DNA of 64,000 nt, from the NCBI RefSeq assembly GCF_022568835.1, contig NZ_JAKZHV010000001.1, positions 310,001 to 374,000 on the forward strand, given 5' to 3'. The position numbers and the translations under genes are program-made. The DNA comes from Arsenicicoccus piscis (GTDB lineage: Bacteria; Actinomycetota; Actinomycetes; Actinomycetales; Dermatophilaceae). Positions 19,285-27,141 of this stretch are shown here, piece by piece. The number at the start of each line of letters is the position of its first letter. The stretch's first letter is position 1. Below the pieces are notes generated by a model. The model worked only from the letters and a program-made list of their open reading frames with translations. It ran no database searches and was not told the DNA's origin.

Positions 19285-19456
19285 CGCGTCTCCTTCAGCG
19301 TGCGGGTGCTCCCTCGAGCCGAGGGATCGTTGCTGCCACGCTGCGGGCCGCGCCTGTGGCGAGACTGTGCCGGACGTGTCGGCCCGCTGAGGCCTGGTGC
19401 GCCGACCACACTCCGAGACGGCTCACAGGCTCCCCATAGGGAAGGCCTACGAGTCG

Positions 19457-19482
19457 TACAGTCGGTGCACCAAGAGTGGAGG
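19457..19482 (+). promoter_or_regulatory. Probable -10 and ribosome-binding site of the response-regulator gene
   Basis: TACAGT (19457-19462) fits a -10 element. GGAGG (19478-19482) lies seven bases before ATG 19490 and decides that start over the in-frame ATG at 19484, which is only one base from the box. Confidence 0.5.
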
Positions 19483-19489
19483 AATGGAC

Positions 19490-20230
19490 ATGACTACTCG
19501 CCCGGGCACCGCTCCCGCCCTGACCCGCCTCGACGGCTCGCCCGTCCGGGTCCTCGTCGTCGACGACGAGGCCAACCTCGCCGAGCTCCTCAGCATGGCG
19601 CTGCGCTACGAGGGCTGGGAGGTCAGGACCGCCGGCACCGGCATGGGCGCCGTCCGGGCGGCCCGCGAGTTCGAGCCCGACGCCGTCGCGCTCGACATGA
19701 TGCTCCCCGACTTCGACGGGATGGAGGTGCTGCGTCGCATGCGCGCCGACAACCCCAACGTCCCGGTCCTGTTCCTCACCGCCAAGGACGCCGTCGAGGA
19801 CCGGGTCGCCGGCCTCACCGCCGGCGGGGACGACTACGTCACCAAGCCCTTCTCGCTCGAGGAGGTCGTGGCGCGGCTGCGGGCGCTGATGCGCCGCACC
19901 GTCGTCTCCACCGAGGAGTCCGACTCCCTCCTCGTCGTCGGTGACCTCACGATGGACGAGGACAGCCACGAGGTGACTCGCGCCGGCGACCAGATCAACC
20001 TCACCGCAACGGAGTTCGAGCTGCTGCGCTACCTCATGCGCAACCCCAAGCGGGTGCTCTCCAAGGCCCAGATCCTGGACCGCGTGTGGAACTACGACTT
20101 CGGTGGCCAGGCCAACGTCGTCGAGCTCTACATCTCCTACCTCCGCAAGAAGATCGACGTCGGCCGCGATTCGATGATCCACACCATGCGCGGCGTCGGC
20201 TACGTCCTCAAGCCCGCGGCCGGCGCCTGA
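19490..20230 (+). CDS. OmpR/PhoB-family response regulator
   Basis: A 246-residue regulator. The receiver domain (about 18-130) has the acidic pair DDE at 25-27, phospho-acceptor Asp69 in VALDMMLPDFDG, FLTAKD, and the conserved Lys in VTKPFS. The C-terminal winged helix (about 150-240) carries TATEFELLRYLM, RVLSKAQILDRVW and the recognition-helix region NVVELYISYLRKKID. It is followed 56 bp later by its histidine kinase and then by glycosyltransferases, so envelope sugar modification is the likely target. The direct repeats at 21828-21867 are candidate binding sites. The closest named relatives I can suggest are the TrcR/TcrX-type regulators of actinobacteria. Confidence 0.94.
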   Translation: MTTRPGTAPALTRLDGSPVRVLVVDDEANLAELLSMALRYEGWEVRTAGTGMGAVRAAREFEPDAVALDMMLPDFDGMEVLRRMRADNPNVPVLFLTAKDAVEDRVAGLTAGGDDYVTKPFSLEEVVARLRALMRRTVVSTEESDSLLVVGDLTMDEDSHEVTRAGDQINLTATEFELLRYLMRNPKRVLSKAQILDRVWNYDFGGQANVVELYISYLRKKIDVGRDSMIHTMRGVGYVLKPAAGA

Positions 20231-20286
20231 GTCGAGATGACGCCCAAGGACATTCGGTAGACCCCTCCATACGTTCGCGAGCGCCC

Positions 20287-21819
20287 ATGAGTCCAAGCAG
20301 CTGGTCCCTCACGACCAAGCTCATCGCCTCGGTCGTCGCCCTGTTCATCGCCGTGACCGTGGCGATCGCCGGGGCGACGGTCGTGACGATGAACCATGTC
20401 CTCGAGGGCCAGGTGGCCCAGCAGCTCCAGGGCCAGACCCGGCGTATCAGCGACGAGGCCAACGGCATCGGGAGCGGTCGGGGCGGCCGCGGCTTCGACG
20501 AGTGCAGCGCGCCGACCTCGAACTCGTTGCCGCCCAACTCCGGTGACGGCGTGGTCCGGCTGTGCGTCACCGGCGACCAGATCCTCACCGCCTACAGCCT
20601 GAAGGAGCGCACGGTCAGCAGCCTCGACGCCGACCAGGTCGCCACGCTGACCGGTGCGGGCGTCACGGGCCAACCCCGCGCCATCGACCTCGGGGGCGAC
20701 CTCGGCCGATATCTGGTGCAGGCCAACACCGTTCGCCTGCTGGCGACCGACACGTCCACCGGCTCGAGCACGGTCAAGACCGTGACGATCTACACCGGTC
20801 TGCCGCTGGCCCAGGCCCGCGAGGCGACCGACCAGCTGCTCAAGACGATCACCATGGCCTCCCTGTGCGGCCTGTTTCTCGTCGGTCTCGGCGGCACCTG
20901 GCTGGTCCGGCGAAACCTTTTGCCGCTCAAGCGAGTTGCCGCCACAGCCAACAAGGTGTCCGCCATGGACCTGGCCGAGGGCGAGGTCGCCCTCGCCGAG
21001 CGCGTCCCGGAGGCAGACACCAACACCCGCACCGAGGTGGGGCAGGTCGGCTACGCCCTGAACTCGTTGCTCGACAACGTCGGTGAGGCGCTGAACGCCC
21101 GCCACCAGTCAGAGATGCGGGTGCGCCAGTTCGTCGCGGACGCGTCGCACGAGCTGCGCACCCCGCTCGCGAGCATCCGCGGCTACGCCGAGCTGTCCCG
21201 CCGCGAGCCGGCACCCGTGCCGCAGGCCGTCCGACACGCCCTGGACCGCATCGAGTCCGAGGCCAAGCGGATGACCACGCTCGTCGAGGACCTGCTGCTG
21301 CTCGCGCGCCTCGACGCCGGCCGCCCGCTCGAGCACCAGCCGGTCGACCTGTCCCTGCTGGTCCTCGAGACCGTCGGCGACATCCAGGCCGCCGGGCCCG
21401 ACCACGTCTGGCGGCTCGAGCTGCCCGACGAGGCGGTCGAGACGGTGGGTGACCGGGGCCGCCTGCAGCAGGTCCTGGTCAACCTGCTGGCCAACGCGCG
21501 CAACTACACGCCCGCCGGCACCAGCGTCACGACGTCGCTGCGGGCAGCCGGCGGCAAGGCCGTCATCACGGTCGCCGACACCGGTCCCGGCATCTCGGCC
21601 GACTTGCTACCCAAACTTTTTCACCGCTTCACGCGTGGCGACACCGCCCGCAACCGCGCCGCCGGCTCGACCGGTCTCGGCCTGTCGATCGTCGACGCCG
21701 TCGTCAAGGCGCACCACGGCACGGTCTCGGTCGCGAGCGAACCCGGCTCCACGGTCTTCACCGTCACCCTGCCGCTGCGGCCGACCTGGGCCGAGCCGCG
21801 CGACGACGTCTCGGCGTGA
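20287..21819 (+). CDS. Sensor histidine kinase
   Basis: A 510-residue kinase. Membrane helix 1 is at about 10-33 (LIASVVALFIAVTVAIAGATVV). An extracytoplasmic sensor of about 150 residues includes two Cys (CSAP and RLCVTG) that could form a disulfide. Helix 2 is at about 195-215, followed by a HAMP domain. The HisKA box FVADASHELRTPLASI has the phospho-His near 288. The ATP-binding domain has NLLANARNYTP (N box), VADTGPGIS (G1), FHRFTRGD (F box) and GSTGLGLSIV (G2). All key residues are intact. It pairs with the response regulator just upstream. The signal is unknown. Confidence 0.93.
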   Translation: MSPSSWSLTTKLIASVVALFIAVTVAIAGATVVTMNHVLEGQVAQQLQGQTRRISDEANGIGSGRGGRGFDECSAPTSNSLPPNSGDGVVRLCVTGDQILTAYSLKERTVSSLDADQVATLTGAGVTGQPRAIDLGGDLGRYLVQANTVRLLATDTSTGSSTVKTVTIYTGLPLAQAREATDQLLKTITMASLCGLFLVGLGGTWLVRRNLLPLKRVAATANKVSAMDLAEGEVALAERVPEADTNTRTEVGQVGYALNSLLDNVGEALNARHQSEMRVRQFVADASHELRTPLASIRGYAELSRREPAPVPQAVRHALDRIESEAKRMTTLVEDLLLLARLDAGRPLEHQPVDLSLLVLETVGDIQAAGPDHVWRLELPDEAVETVGDRGRLQQVLVNLLANARNYTPAGTSVTTSLRAAGGKAVITVADTGPGISADLLPKLFHRFTRGDTARNRAAGSTGLGLSIVDAVVKAHHGTVSVASEPGSTVFTVTLPLRPTWAEPRDDVSA

Positions 21820-21827
21820 GCCGGCAC

Positions 21828-21867
21828 GCCTTCCGGGCGTGACCCGCGACGCCTTCCGGGCGTGACC
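21828..21867 (+). promoter_or_regulatory. Two direct copies of a 17-bp motif before the GT39 gene
   Basis: GCCTTCCGGGCGTGACC occurs exactly at 21828-21844 and 21851-21867. The period is 23 bp, about two helix turns, and the second copy ends 82 bp before the GT39 start. Each copy contains a short palindrome (CACGC/GCGTG in the first). OmpR-family regulators often bind direct repeats, so this is a candidate site for the neighbouring response regulator. Confidence 0.45.
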
Positions 21868-21949
21868 GCTTGCCCACCCCGGCAGATCCCGAAGCCACGC
21901 CAAAGCGCCTCCACAGCAACGGCATAGCCGCCGCGGCGAGGGTTGCACC

Positions 21950-24091
21950 ATGGACACCATCACCCTCGACCGGACGGCCAGCGGCCCTGCGCCCGTCGCT
22001 CCGGCACCCGACACCAGGGCGAGCTCCTCGCCCGCCCGTGGACGACTCCAACGGCTGTGGCGCGGACCGGAGCAGGACCCCTCGTGGGCCCGCCCGGCCC
22101 TGCTGGGGCTGCTGTTCACCACCGCCCTGCTCTACCTCTACAACCTCACCGCGAGCGGTTACGCCAACGCGTTCTACTCGGCGGCCGTGCAGGCGGGCAG
22201 CCAGTCCTGGGAGGCGTTCTTCTACGGCTCCTCCGACGCGGGCAGCTCCATCACCGTCGACAAGCCCCCCGCCTCGCTGTGGCTGATGGCGCTCTCGGTG
22301 CGGCTGCTCGGGCTCAACTCGTTCGCGATCCTGCTGCCCGAGGTGCTCATGGGCATCGCGTCGGTCGGGGTGCTCTACGCAGCCGTGAAGCGCTGGTTCG
22401 GCGCCGCTGCCGGACTCCTCGCGGGCGCCGTGCTCGCCCTGACGCCCGTCGCGGTGCTGATGTTCCGCTTCAACAACCCGGACGCGCTGCTCACCCTGCT
22501 GATGACGCTCGGCGCGTGGGCCACCGGCAAGGCGATCTCCGAGGGCCGCGCCCGCATGCTGGTCTGGACCGGCATCTTCCTCGGCTTCGGCTTCCTCACC
22601 AAGACCCTCCAGGTCTTCCTCGTGCTCCCGGCGTTCGCCGCGGCCTACCTCTACGCGGCCGACACGACGCTCGGGAAGCGCATCAAGCACCTGTTGCTCG
22701 CCGGTCTCGCGATGGTAGTCTCGGCCGGCTGGTGGGTCGCGATCGTTGAGCTGGTGCCCGCCTCCATGCGGCCCTACATCGGTGGCTCGCAGACGAACTC
22801 GTTCCTCGAGCTGACCTTCGGCTACAACGGTTTCGGACGCCTCACCGGCAACGAGACCGGGTCGGTCGGTGGTGGCGGTGGCACCGGCGGCAACTGGGGC
22901 AGCACCGGCATCACCCGCCTGTTCGACGCCGAGATCGGCGGTCAGATCTCGTGGCTCATCCCGTCCGCGCTCGTGCTCCTCGTGGTGGGAGTCCTGTTGC
23001 GCGGCAAGGCCCCCCGCACCGACGGTCGGCGCGCGGCCTACATCATCTGGGGCGGCTGGCTGCTCGTCACCATGGTGACCTTCTCGTTCATGGCCGGCAT
23101 CTTCCACGCCTACTACACCGTAGCCCTCGCCCCGGCCGTCGCGGCCGTCGTCGCCATCGGTGCCAAGGAGGCCTGGGACGCCCGCAGCCGTCTCCTCGGC
23201 TCGGTAACCCTCGCCGCAGCGACCGGGCTCGCGGCGTGCTGGTCCTTCGTGCTCCTTTCTCGCAGCGCCGATTTCGTGCCGTGGCTGAAGTGGCTCGTCA
23301 TCGTCGTCGGCCTCACCGCCGCCGTGCTGCTCCTCGTCATCGACAAGATCCACGCGAAGGCCGTCCCCGCGGTCGTCGCCGCCGCCCTCGCGGCCTCGCT
23401 CGCCGGACCCGCGGCCTACTCGCTGCAGACCGTGTCGACCGGCCACACCGGCTCGATCGTCACCGCCGGCCCCACCGTCGCCGGCGCCAACGGCGGTCCT
23501 GGCGGTCAGGGCGGTCCGGGTGGCCAGGGTGGTCCTGGCGGCCAGGGTGGCCAGATGGGCACCCCGCCCCAGCAGGGCACCGGCACCACGGGCACCGGCA
23601 CCGGCACGACCGGGAACACCGGCACGACCGGCGGCACGGGCACCACTGGCACCGGCACGACCGATGGCACCGGCCGCGGGACGGGTGGTGGCATGGGCGG
23701 CCTCCTCGACGCCTCCGAGGCCAGCCCGGCCGTCGTCGCCGCCCTACAGGCCAACGCCTCGAGCTACACCTGGGCGGCCGCCGCGGTCGGCTCGCAGAAC
23801 GCCGCGGGCCTGCAGCTGTCCTCCGGCGAGGCCGTCATGGCGATCGGTGGGTTCAACGGCACCGACCCAAGCCCGACGCTGGCGCAGTTCCAGGCCTACG
23901 TGACCAGCGGGCAGATCCACTACCTGCTGGCCTCCTCCGGCGCGGGTGGTCAGTCCGGCTCGGGCACGGCCAGCCAGATCCTCGCCTGGGCGAAGGCCAA
24001 CTACACGCAGGTCACCATCGGCAGCCAGACGTTCTACGACTTCACGCAGCCGTTGACGTCGGGGACCGCGAGCTCGACCGCCACCTCCTGA
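21950..24091 (+). CDS. GT39-family membrane glycosyltransferase (ArnT/PMT-like)
   Basis: A 713-residue polytopic protein. It resembles polyprenyl-phosphate-sugar transferases: an N-terminal helix (ALLGLLFTTALLYLYNL), the loop SGYANAFYSAAVQAGSQSW, then SSITVDKPPASLWLMAL, whose Asp-Lys-Pro-Pro is typical of the catalytic first loop. About ten more helices run to residue 490. An unusual linker of Gly-Pro-Gly-Gln and Gly-Thr repeats (about 500-590) joins a C-terminal soluble domain (about 590-700, LLDASEASPAVVAALQANA...) that probably lies outside the membrane. It follows the two-component genes and precedes the GT2-GtrA gene, which may supply the lipid-linked sugar. The target may be a cell-wall polymer or protein; not determinable here. 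Confidence 0.88.
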   Translation: MDTITLDRTASGPAPVAPAPDTRASSSPARGRLQRLWRGPEQDPSWARPALLGLLFTTALLYLYNLTASGYANAFYSAAVQAGSQSWEAFFYGSSDAGSSITVDKPPASLWLMALSVRLLGLNSFAILLPEVLMGIASVGVLYAAVKRWFGAAAGLLAGAVLALTPVAVLMFRFNNPDALLTLLMTLGAWATGKAISEGRARMLVWTGIFLGFGFLTKTLQVFLVLPAFAAAYLYAADTTLGKRIKHLLLAGLAMVVSAGWWVAIVELVPASMRPYIGGSQTNSFLELTFGYNGFGRLTGNETGSVGGGGGTGGNWGSTGITRLFDAEIGGQISWLIPSALVLLVVGVLLRGKAPRTDGRRAAYIIWGGWLLVTMVTFSFMAGIFHAYYTVALAPAVAAVVAIGAKEAWDARSRLLGSVTLAAATGLAACWSFVLLSRSADFVPWLKWLVIVVGLTAAVLLLVIDKIHAKAVPAVVAAALAASLAGPAAYSLQTVSTGHTGSIVTAGPTVAGANGGPGGQGGPGGQGGPGGQGGQMGTPPQQGTGTTGTGTGTTGNTGTTGGTGTTGTGTTDGTGRGTGGGMGGLLDASEASPAVVAALQANASSYTWAAAAVGSQNAAGLQLSSGEAVMAIGGFNGTDPSPTLAQFQAYVTSGQIHYLLASSGAGGQSGSGTASQILAWAKANYTQVTIGSQTFYDFTQPLTSGTASSTATS

Positions 24092-24146
24092 CCGGCGGGC
24101 ACCGCTCACCGGCGGTCGCCACCGGCCTGCGCCCCGGCCCGCGCCA

Positions 24147-24206
24147 CCGAACCGGCAGATGTCGGACACGTTCACGGCGTGTCGTGTCCGACATCTGCAC
24201 TCTCGG
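24147..24206 (+). repeat. Dispersed palindromic repeat, copy 2
   Basis: Arms 24147-24170 and 24183-24206 share a perfect 15-bp core (CAGATGTCGGACACG) around a 12-nt loop. The element matches copy 1 (13713-13776) in the opposite orientation, including the loop. It sits just after the GT39 stop and may also serve as its terminator. Confidence 0.75.
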
Positions 24207-24230
24207 CGCGGGCCGGCGGCCCAGCACCTC

Positions 24231-24260
24231 CACCACGCACCACGCACCACGCACCACGCA
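24231..24260 (+). repeat. CACCACG heptamer microsatellite
   Basis: Four exact tandem copies of CACCACG and a partial fifth, with looser CAC-rich sequence up to about 24315. It lies in the leader of the GT2-GtrA gene, where copy-number change could alter spacing. Confidence 0.75.
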
Positions 24261-24337
24261 GACCCCACGACACCCCACGCACCACGCCGACCTCACGCCC
24301 ACGACACACCGCACACCCCGTCACGGAAGGCCCCACC

Positions 24338-25618
24338 ATGACCACCCCGACCCCTTCGCCCGTCGTCCTGGACGTCGTGATCCCGGTCTACAACGAGCAG
24401 GTGACGCTGCGGGCCTGCGTGCGCCGACTCGTCGACCACCTGCAGGTGCACTTCGCCTACCCGTTCCAGGTGACCATCGCGGACAACGCCTCCACCGACG
24501 AGACCTGGGCGGTGGCGCGCGAGCTCGAGGCCACGCTGCCGACGGTGCGCGCCGTCCACCTGGACGCCAAGGGTCGCGGCCGGGCGCTGAAGTCCGTCTG
24601 GCTGGCCTCCCCCGCCACCGTCCTCGCCTACATGGACGTCGACCTGTCCACCGACCTCGACGCCCTGCTGCCGCTCGTCGCTGCGCTCATGAGTGGGCAC
24701 AGCGACGTCGCGATCGGCACCCGGCTCGCCCGCCAGTCACGGGTAGAGCGTGGGGCCAAGCGCGAGCTCATCTCCCGGTCCTACAACCTGCTGCTGCGAG
24801 CGGGTCTCGGCGCCGAGTTCTCCGACGCCCAGTGCGGATTCAAGGCGATCCGGGCCGACGTGGCGCGCGAGCTGCTCCCCCTGGTCGAGGACACCAGCTG
24901 GTTCTTCGACACCGAGCTGCTCGTCCTCGCCGAGCGGTGCGGGCTGCGCATCCACGAGGTGCCCGTCGACTGGTACGACGACCCCGACAGCCGCGTCGAC
25001 ATCGTCCGCACGGCGGCCGACGACCTCGCGGGGATCCGCCGCGTGCGACGGTCCTTGCGGCAGAGCACAACTCGCGACGAGCTCACCCGCATCAACCGCG
25101 CGATGGGCCGCCGGCGACCCGGTGCGCGCCTGGGCACCCAGCTCGCCCGGTTCGCCACCATCGGGGTCGGGTCCACCGTCCTGCACCTCGGCCTGTTCGC
25201 CGCCCTGCGGCTGCCGCTCGGCTCCGCCATGCTCGCGAACCTGGTCGCCCTGCTCGTCGCGACGATCGCCAACACGGCGGCCAACCGCGCCTGGACCTTC
25301 GAGGTGCGCGGCGCGCAGGACCGCCTCAAGCACCAGCTCCAAGGGCTGACGATCTTCGGGATCACTTGGGCCGCAACGTCTCTCGGGCTGCTCGCCCTGC
25401 ACGCGCTCGCTCCGACCGCACCGGTCGCCGTCGAGACCGCGGTCGTCGCCGTGATGAATGTCGTGTCGACCCTGGTGCGGTTCGTCGCGCTCCGCGCCTG
25501 GATGGGCGGGGAGCAGACCGACGCCGGCTACTTCGTGATCGACGCCGCCGACCAGCCTCGGACCGAGCCCGGCCCGGTCTCCGAGCCGACGACGCGGCTC
25601 GCGCTGGTTCAGGAGTAG
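24338..25618 (+). CDS. Bifunctional GT2 glycosyltransferase / GtrA-family membrane protein
   Basis: A 426-residue fusion. Residues 10-235 are a dolichyl-phosphate-mannose-synthase-like GT2 domain: VVIPVYNEQ, ADNASTDET, the DxD-type MDVDLSTDLDAL, and DAQCGFKAIR. Residues 285-400 are a GtrA domain with four helices (FATIGVGSTVLHLGLFAALRL onward; ANTAANRAWTFEVRG is typical of GtrA). It would charge a polyprenyl phosphate with a sugar and help flip it for the GT39 transferase upstream. The ATG at 24338 has GGAAGG upstream. Its 3' end overlaps the convergent acyl-CoA dehydrogenase gene by 10 bp. Confidence 0.93.
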   Translation: MTTPTPSPVVLDVVIPVYNEQVTLRACVRRLVDHLQVHFAYPFQVTIADNASTDETWAVARELEATLPTVRAVHLDAKGRGRALKSVWLASPATVLAYMDVDLSTDLDALLPLVAALMSGHSDVAIGTRLARQSRVERGAKRELISRSYNLLLRAGLGAEFSDAQCGFKAIRADVARELLPLVEDTSWFFDTELLVLAERCGLRIHEVPVDWYDDPDSRVDIVRTAADDLAGIRRVRRSLRQSTTRDELTRINRAMGRRRPGARLGTQLARFATIGVGSTVLHLGLFAALRLPLGSAMLANLVALLVATIANTAANRAWTFEVRGAQDRLKHQLQGLTIFGITWAATSLGLLALHALAPTAPVAVETAVVAVMNVVSTLVRFVALRAWMGGEQTDAGYFVIDAADQPRTEPGPVSEPTTRLALVQE

Positions 25619-26820
25619 CGGCGCAGCTCGCGGCGAGCGACGGCGAGCAGGTGCACCTCGTCCGGCCCGTCCTGCAGCCGCAGCATCCGCGCATAGCTGT
25701 AGAGCTCGGGCAGCATCGTGTCCGGCCCCACCCCGAGCGCGCCGAGGGCCTGCATCGACCGGTCGACCACCGCGCCGGCCATCGCCGGTGCGACGACCTT
25801 GAGCTGGGAGACGGCGGTGGCGGTGCGCTCGTCGTCGCGGTCCATGAACCACGCGGCGCGCAGCGCGAGCATCCGGGCCTGGTCGATCTCGATGCGGGAG
25901 CGGCCGATCCACTCCTGCACCAGGCCGTGCTGGCCAAGGACCCGGCCGCCGGACACGCGGTGCTGGACCCGCTCCGCCATCAGGTCGAACGCCCGCTCCG
26001 CCACCCCCACGAGTCGTAGACCGTGCAGCAGCCGAGAGGGGTTCATCCGCTCCTGGGCGAGGCTGTAGCCGCCGTGCCAGTCGCCGACCAGGTTGGCCCG
26101 GGGCACCCGGACCTCGTCGAGCACGATGTCGGCGTGCCCGCCGATGATCGGGTCGGCCTGGCCGAGCAGGGTGAGGTTGCGGCTGATCCGCAGCCCGGGC
26201 GCGTCCCGCGGCACGATGACGAGCGAGTGCTGGCGGTGCCGCATCGCCTGGGGTGCGCTCTGCGCCATGACGAGCAGGAACGCGCAGTCGGGGGCCATCG
26301 CCCCGGTCGTCCACCACTTGTGACCGGTGAGGACGAGCTCGTCGCCCTCCTCGCGCACCTGGGTGGCGATGTTGTGGGCGTCCGACGAGGCGACGCCCGG
26401 CTCGGTCATCGCGATGGCCGAGCGGATCGTGCCGTCGGCGAGCGGCCGCAGCCACTGCTCCTGCTGCTCCGGGGTGCCGTGCGCGGCGAGCAGGCGCATG
26501 GTGCCGACGTCGGCGCCGATCGAGTTCATCGCGGTGGGCGCGAGGTGGGGCGACCGGCCCGACGCCTCGGCGACCGGTGCCGCGTCGAGGGCGCCGAGGC
26601 CCTGGCCCCACGGCTCGGGCACCCACAGGTCCCAGAGGCCCAGCTCGCGCGCGGTGTCGCGCAGCCGGTCCACGACGGGCAGGCGGTCCCACTGATGCTC
26701 CGGCGGCCGCGCGGCCGCCTCGTCGCGGGCGACCGGCTCGGCGGGGATGACCTCGTCCTCGACGAAGGTGAGGGCCGCCTCGATCAGTCGGGCCTGGGTC
26801 GGTGAGTACGCAAGATCCAC
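25609..26820 (-). CDS. Acyl-CoA dehydrogenase (ACAD10/11-like)
   Basis: A 403-residue FAD enzyme. The N-terminal helical domain ends in LGLWDLWVPEPWGQGLGALD. The middle domain has AIAMTEPGVASSDAHNI and VLTGHKWWTTGAM. The C-terminal helices include the tetramer segment and LRLQDGPDEVH in place of the usual YEGT phrase, as in the ACAD10/11 subfamily. The likely start is GTG at 26820 (VDLAYSPTQ); the ribosome site is weak (GGGGG), so the start is only moderately certain. No partner gene is adjacent. The substrate is unknown. Confidence 0.88.
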   Translation of the reverse strand: MDLAYSPTQARLIEAALTFVEDEVIPAEPVARDEAAARPPEHQWDRLPVVDRLRDTARELGLWDLWVPEPWGQGLGALDAAPVAEASGRSPHLAPTAMNSIGADVGTMRLLAAHGTPEQQEQWLRPLADGTIRSAIAMTEPGVASSDAHNIATQVREEGDELVLTGHKWWTTGAMAPDCAFLLVMAQSAPQAMRHRQHSLVIVPRDAPGLRISRNLTLLGQADPIIGGHADIVLDEVRVPRANLVGDWHGGYSLAQERMNPSRLLHGLRLVGVAERAFDLMAERVQHRVSGGRVLGQHGLVQEWIGRSRIEIDQARMLALRAAWFMDRDDERTATAVSQLKVVAPAMAGAVVDRSMQALGALGVGPDTMLPELYSYARMLRLQDGPDEVHLLAVARRELRRYS

Positions 26821-26913
26821 CCCCCGAGGGTATGTGACAGCCGCCACCGCGTGAGCACCGACCCCGACACCGACCTGACACCGGCCCCGACACGGACCGC
26901 AGCGGACACAGCC

Positions 26914-26945
26914 GAGGCCCGCACCGACGGATCGGTGCGGGCCTC
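26914..26945 (-). terminator. Terminator of tRNA-Ser(GCT)
   Basis: A perfect 14-bp stem (GAGGCCCGCACCGA) with a 4-nt loop lies 23 bases past the tRNA 3' end. Confidence 0.85.
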
Positions 26946-26968
26946 GTGATGTCGAGGACATCTGGCGG

Positions 26969-27056
26969 CGGAGGTGGCGGGATTTGAACCCGCGAGAGGT
27001 TTTCAACCTCAACCCGCTTAGCAGGCGGGCGCACTAGGCCACTATGCGACACCTCC
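26969..27056 (-). tRNA. tRNA-Ser (anticodon GCT)
   Basis: An 88-nt class II tRNA with acceptor GGAGGTG/CACCTCC and anticodon loop CTGCTAA. It has a long variable arm (GAGGTTGAAAACCTC) and T arm CGGGTTCAAATCCCG. The CCA is encoded (26966-26968). Confidence 0.97.
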
Positions 27057-27141
27057 AGTGCTCGGTCGCGCGCGCAGGGCGGCGCAGACCAACCTGCGCA
27101 AGGCTACCGGGCTGCGTCACGAGTCACCAAACGAAGCAGCC

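Noticed and set aside
24231-24315. CAC-rich stretch read as a His/Thr-rich coding extension of the GT2-GtrA gene
   Set aside because: The ATG at 24338 has a good GGAAGG site and begins the GT2 domain as in relatives; the upstream frame only translates the microsatellite and the palindrome.
22951-26019. A 1022-codon plus-strand frame across the GT39, GT2-GtrA and dehydrogenase genes
   Set aside because: It crosses three well-supported genes on two strands and is almost pure Arg/Pro/His; an artefact of GC bias.
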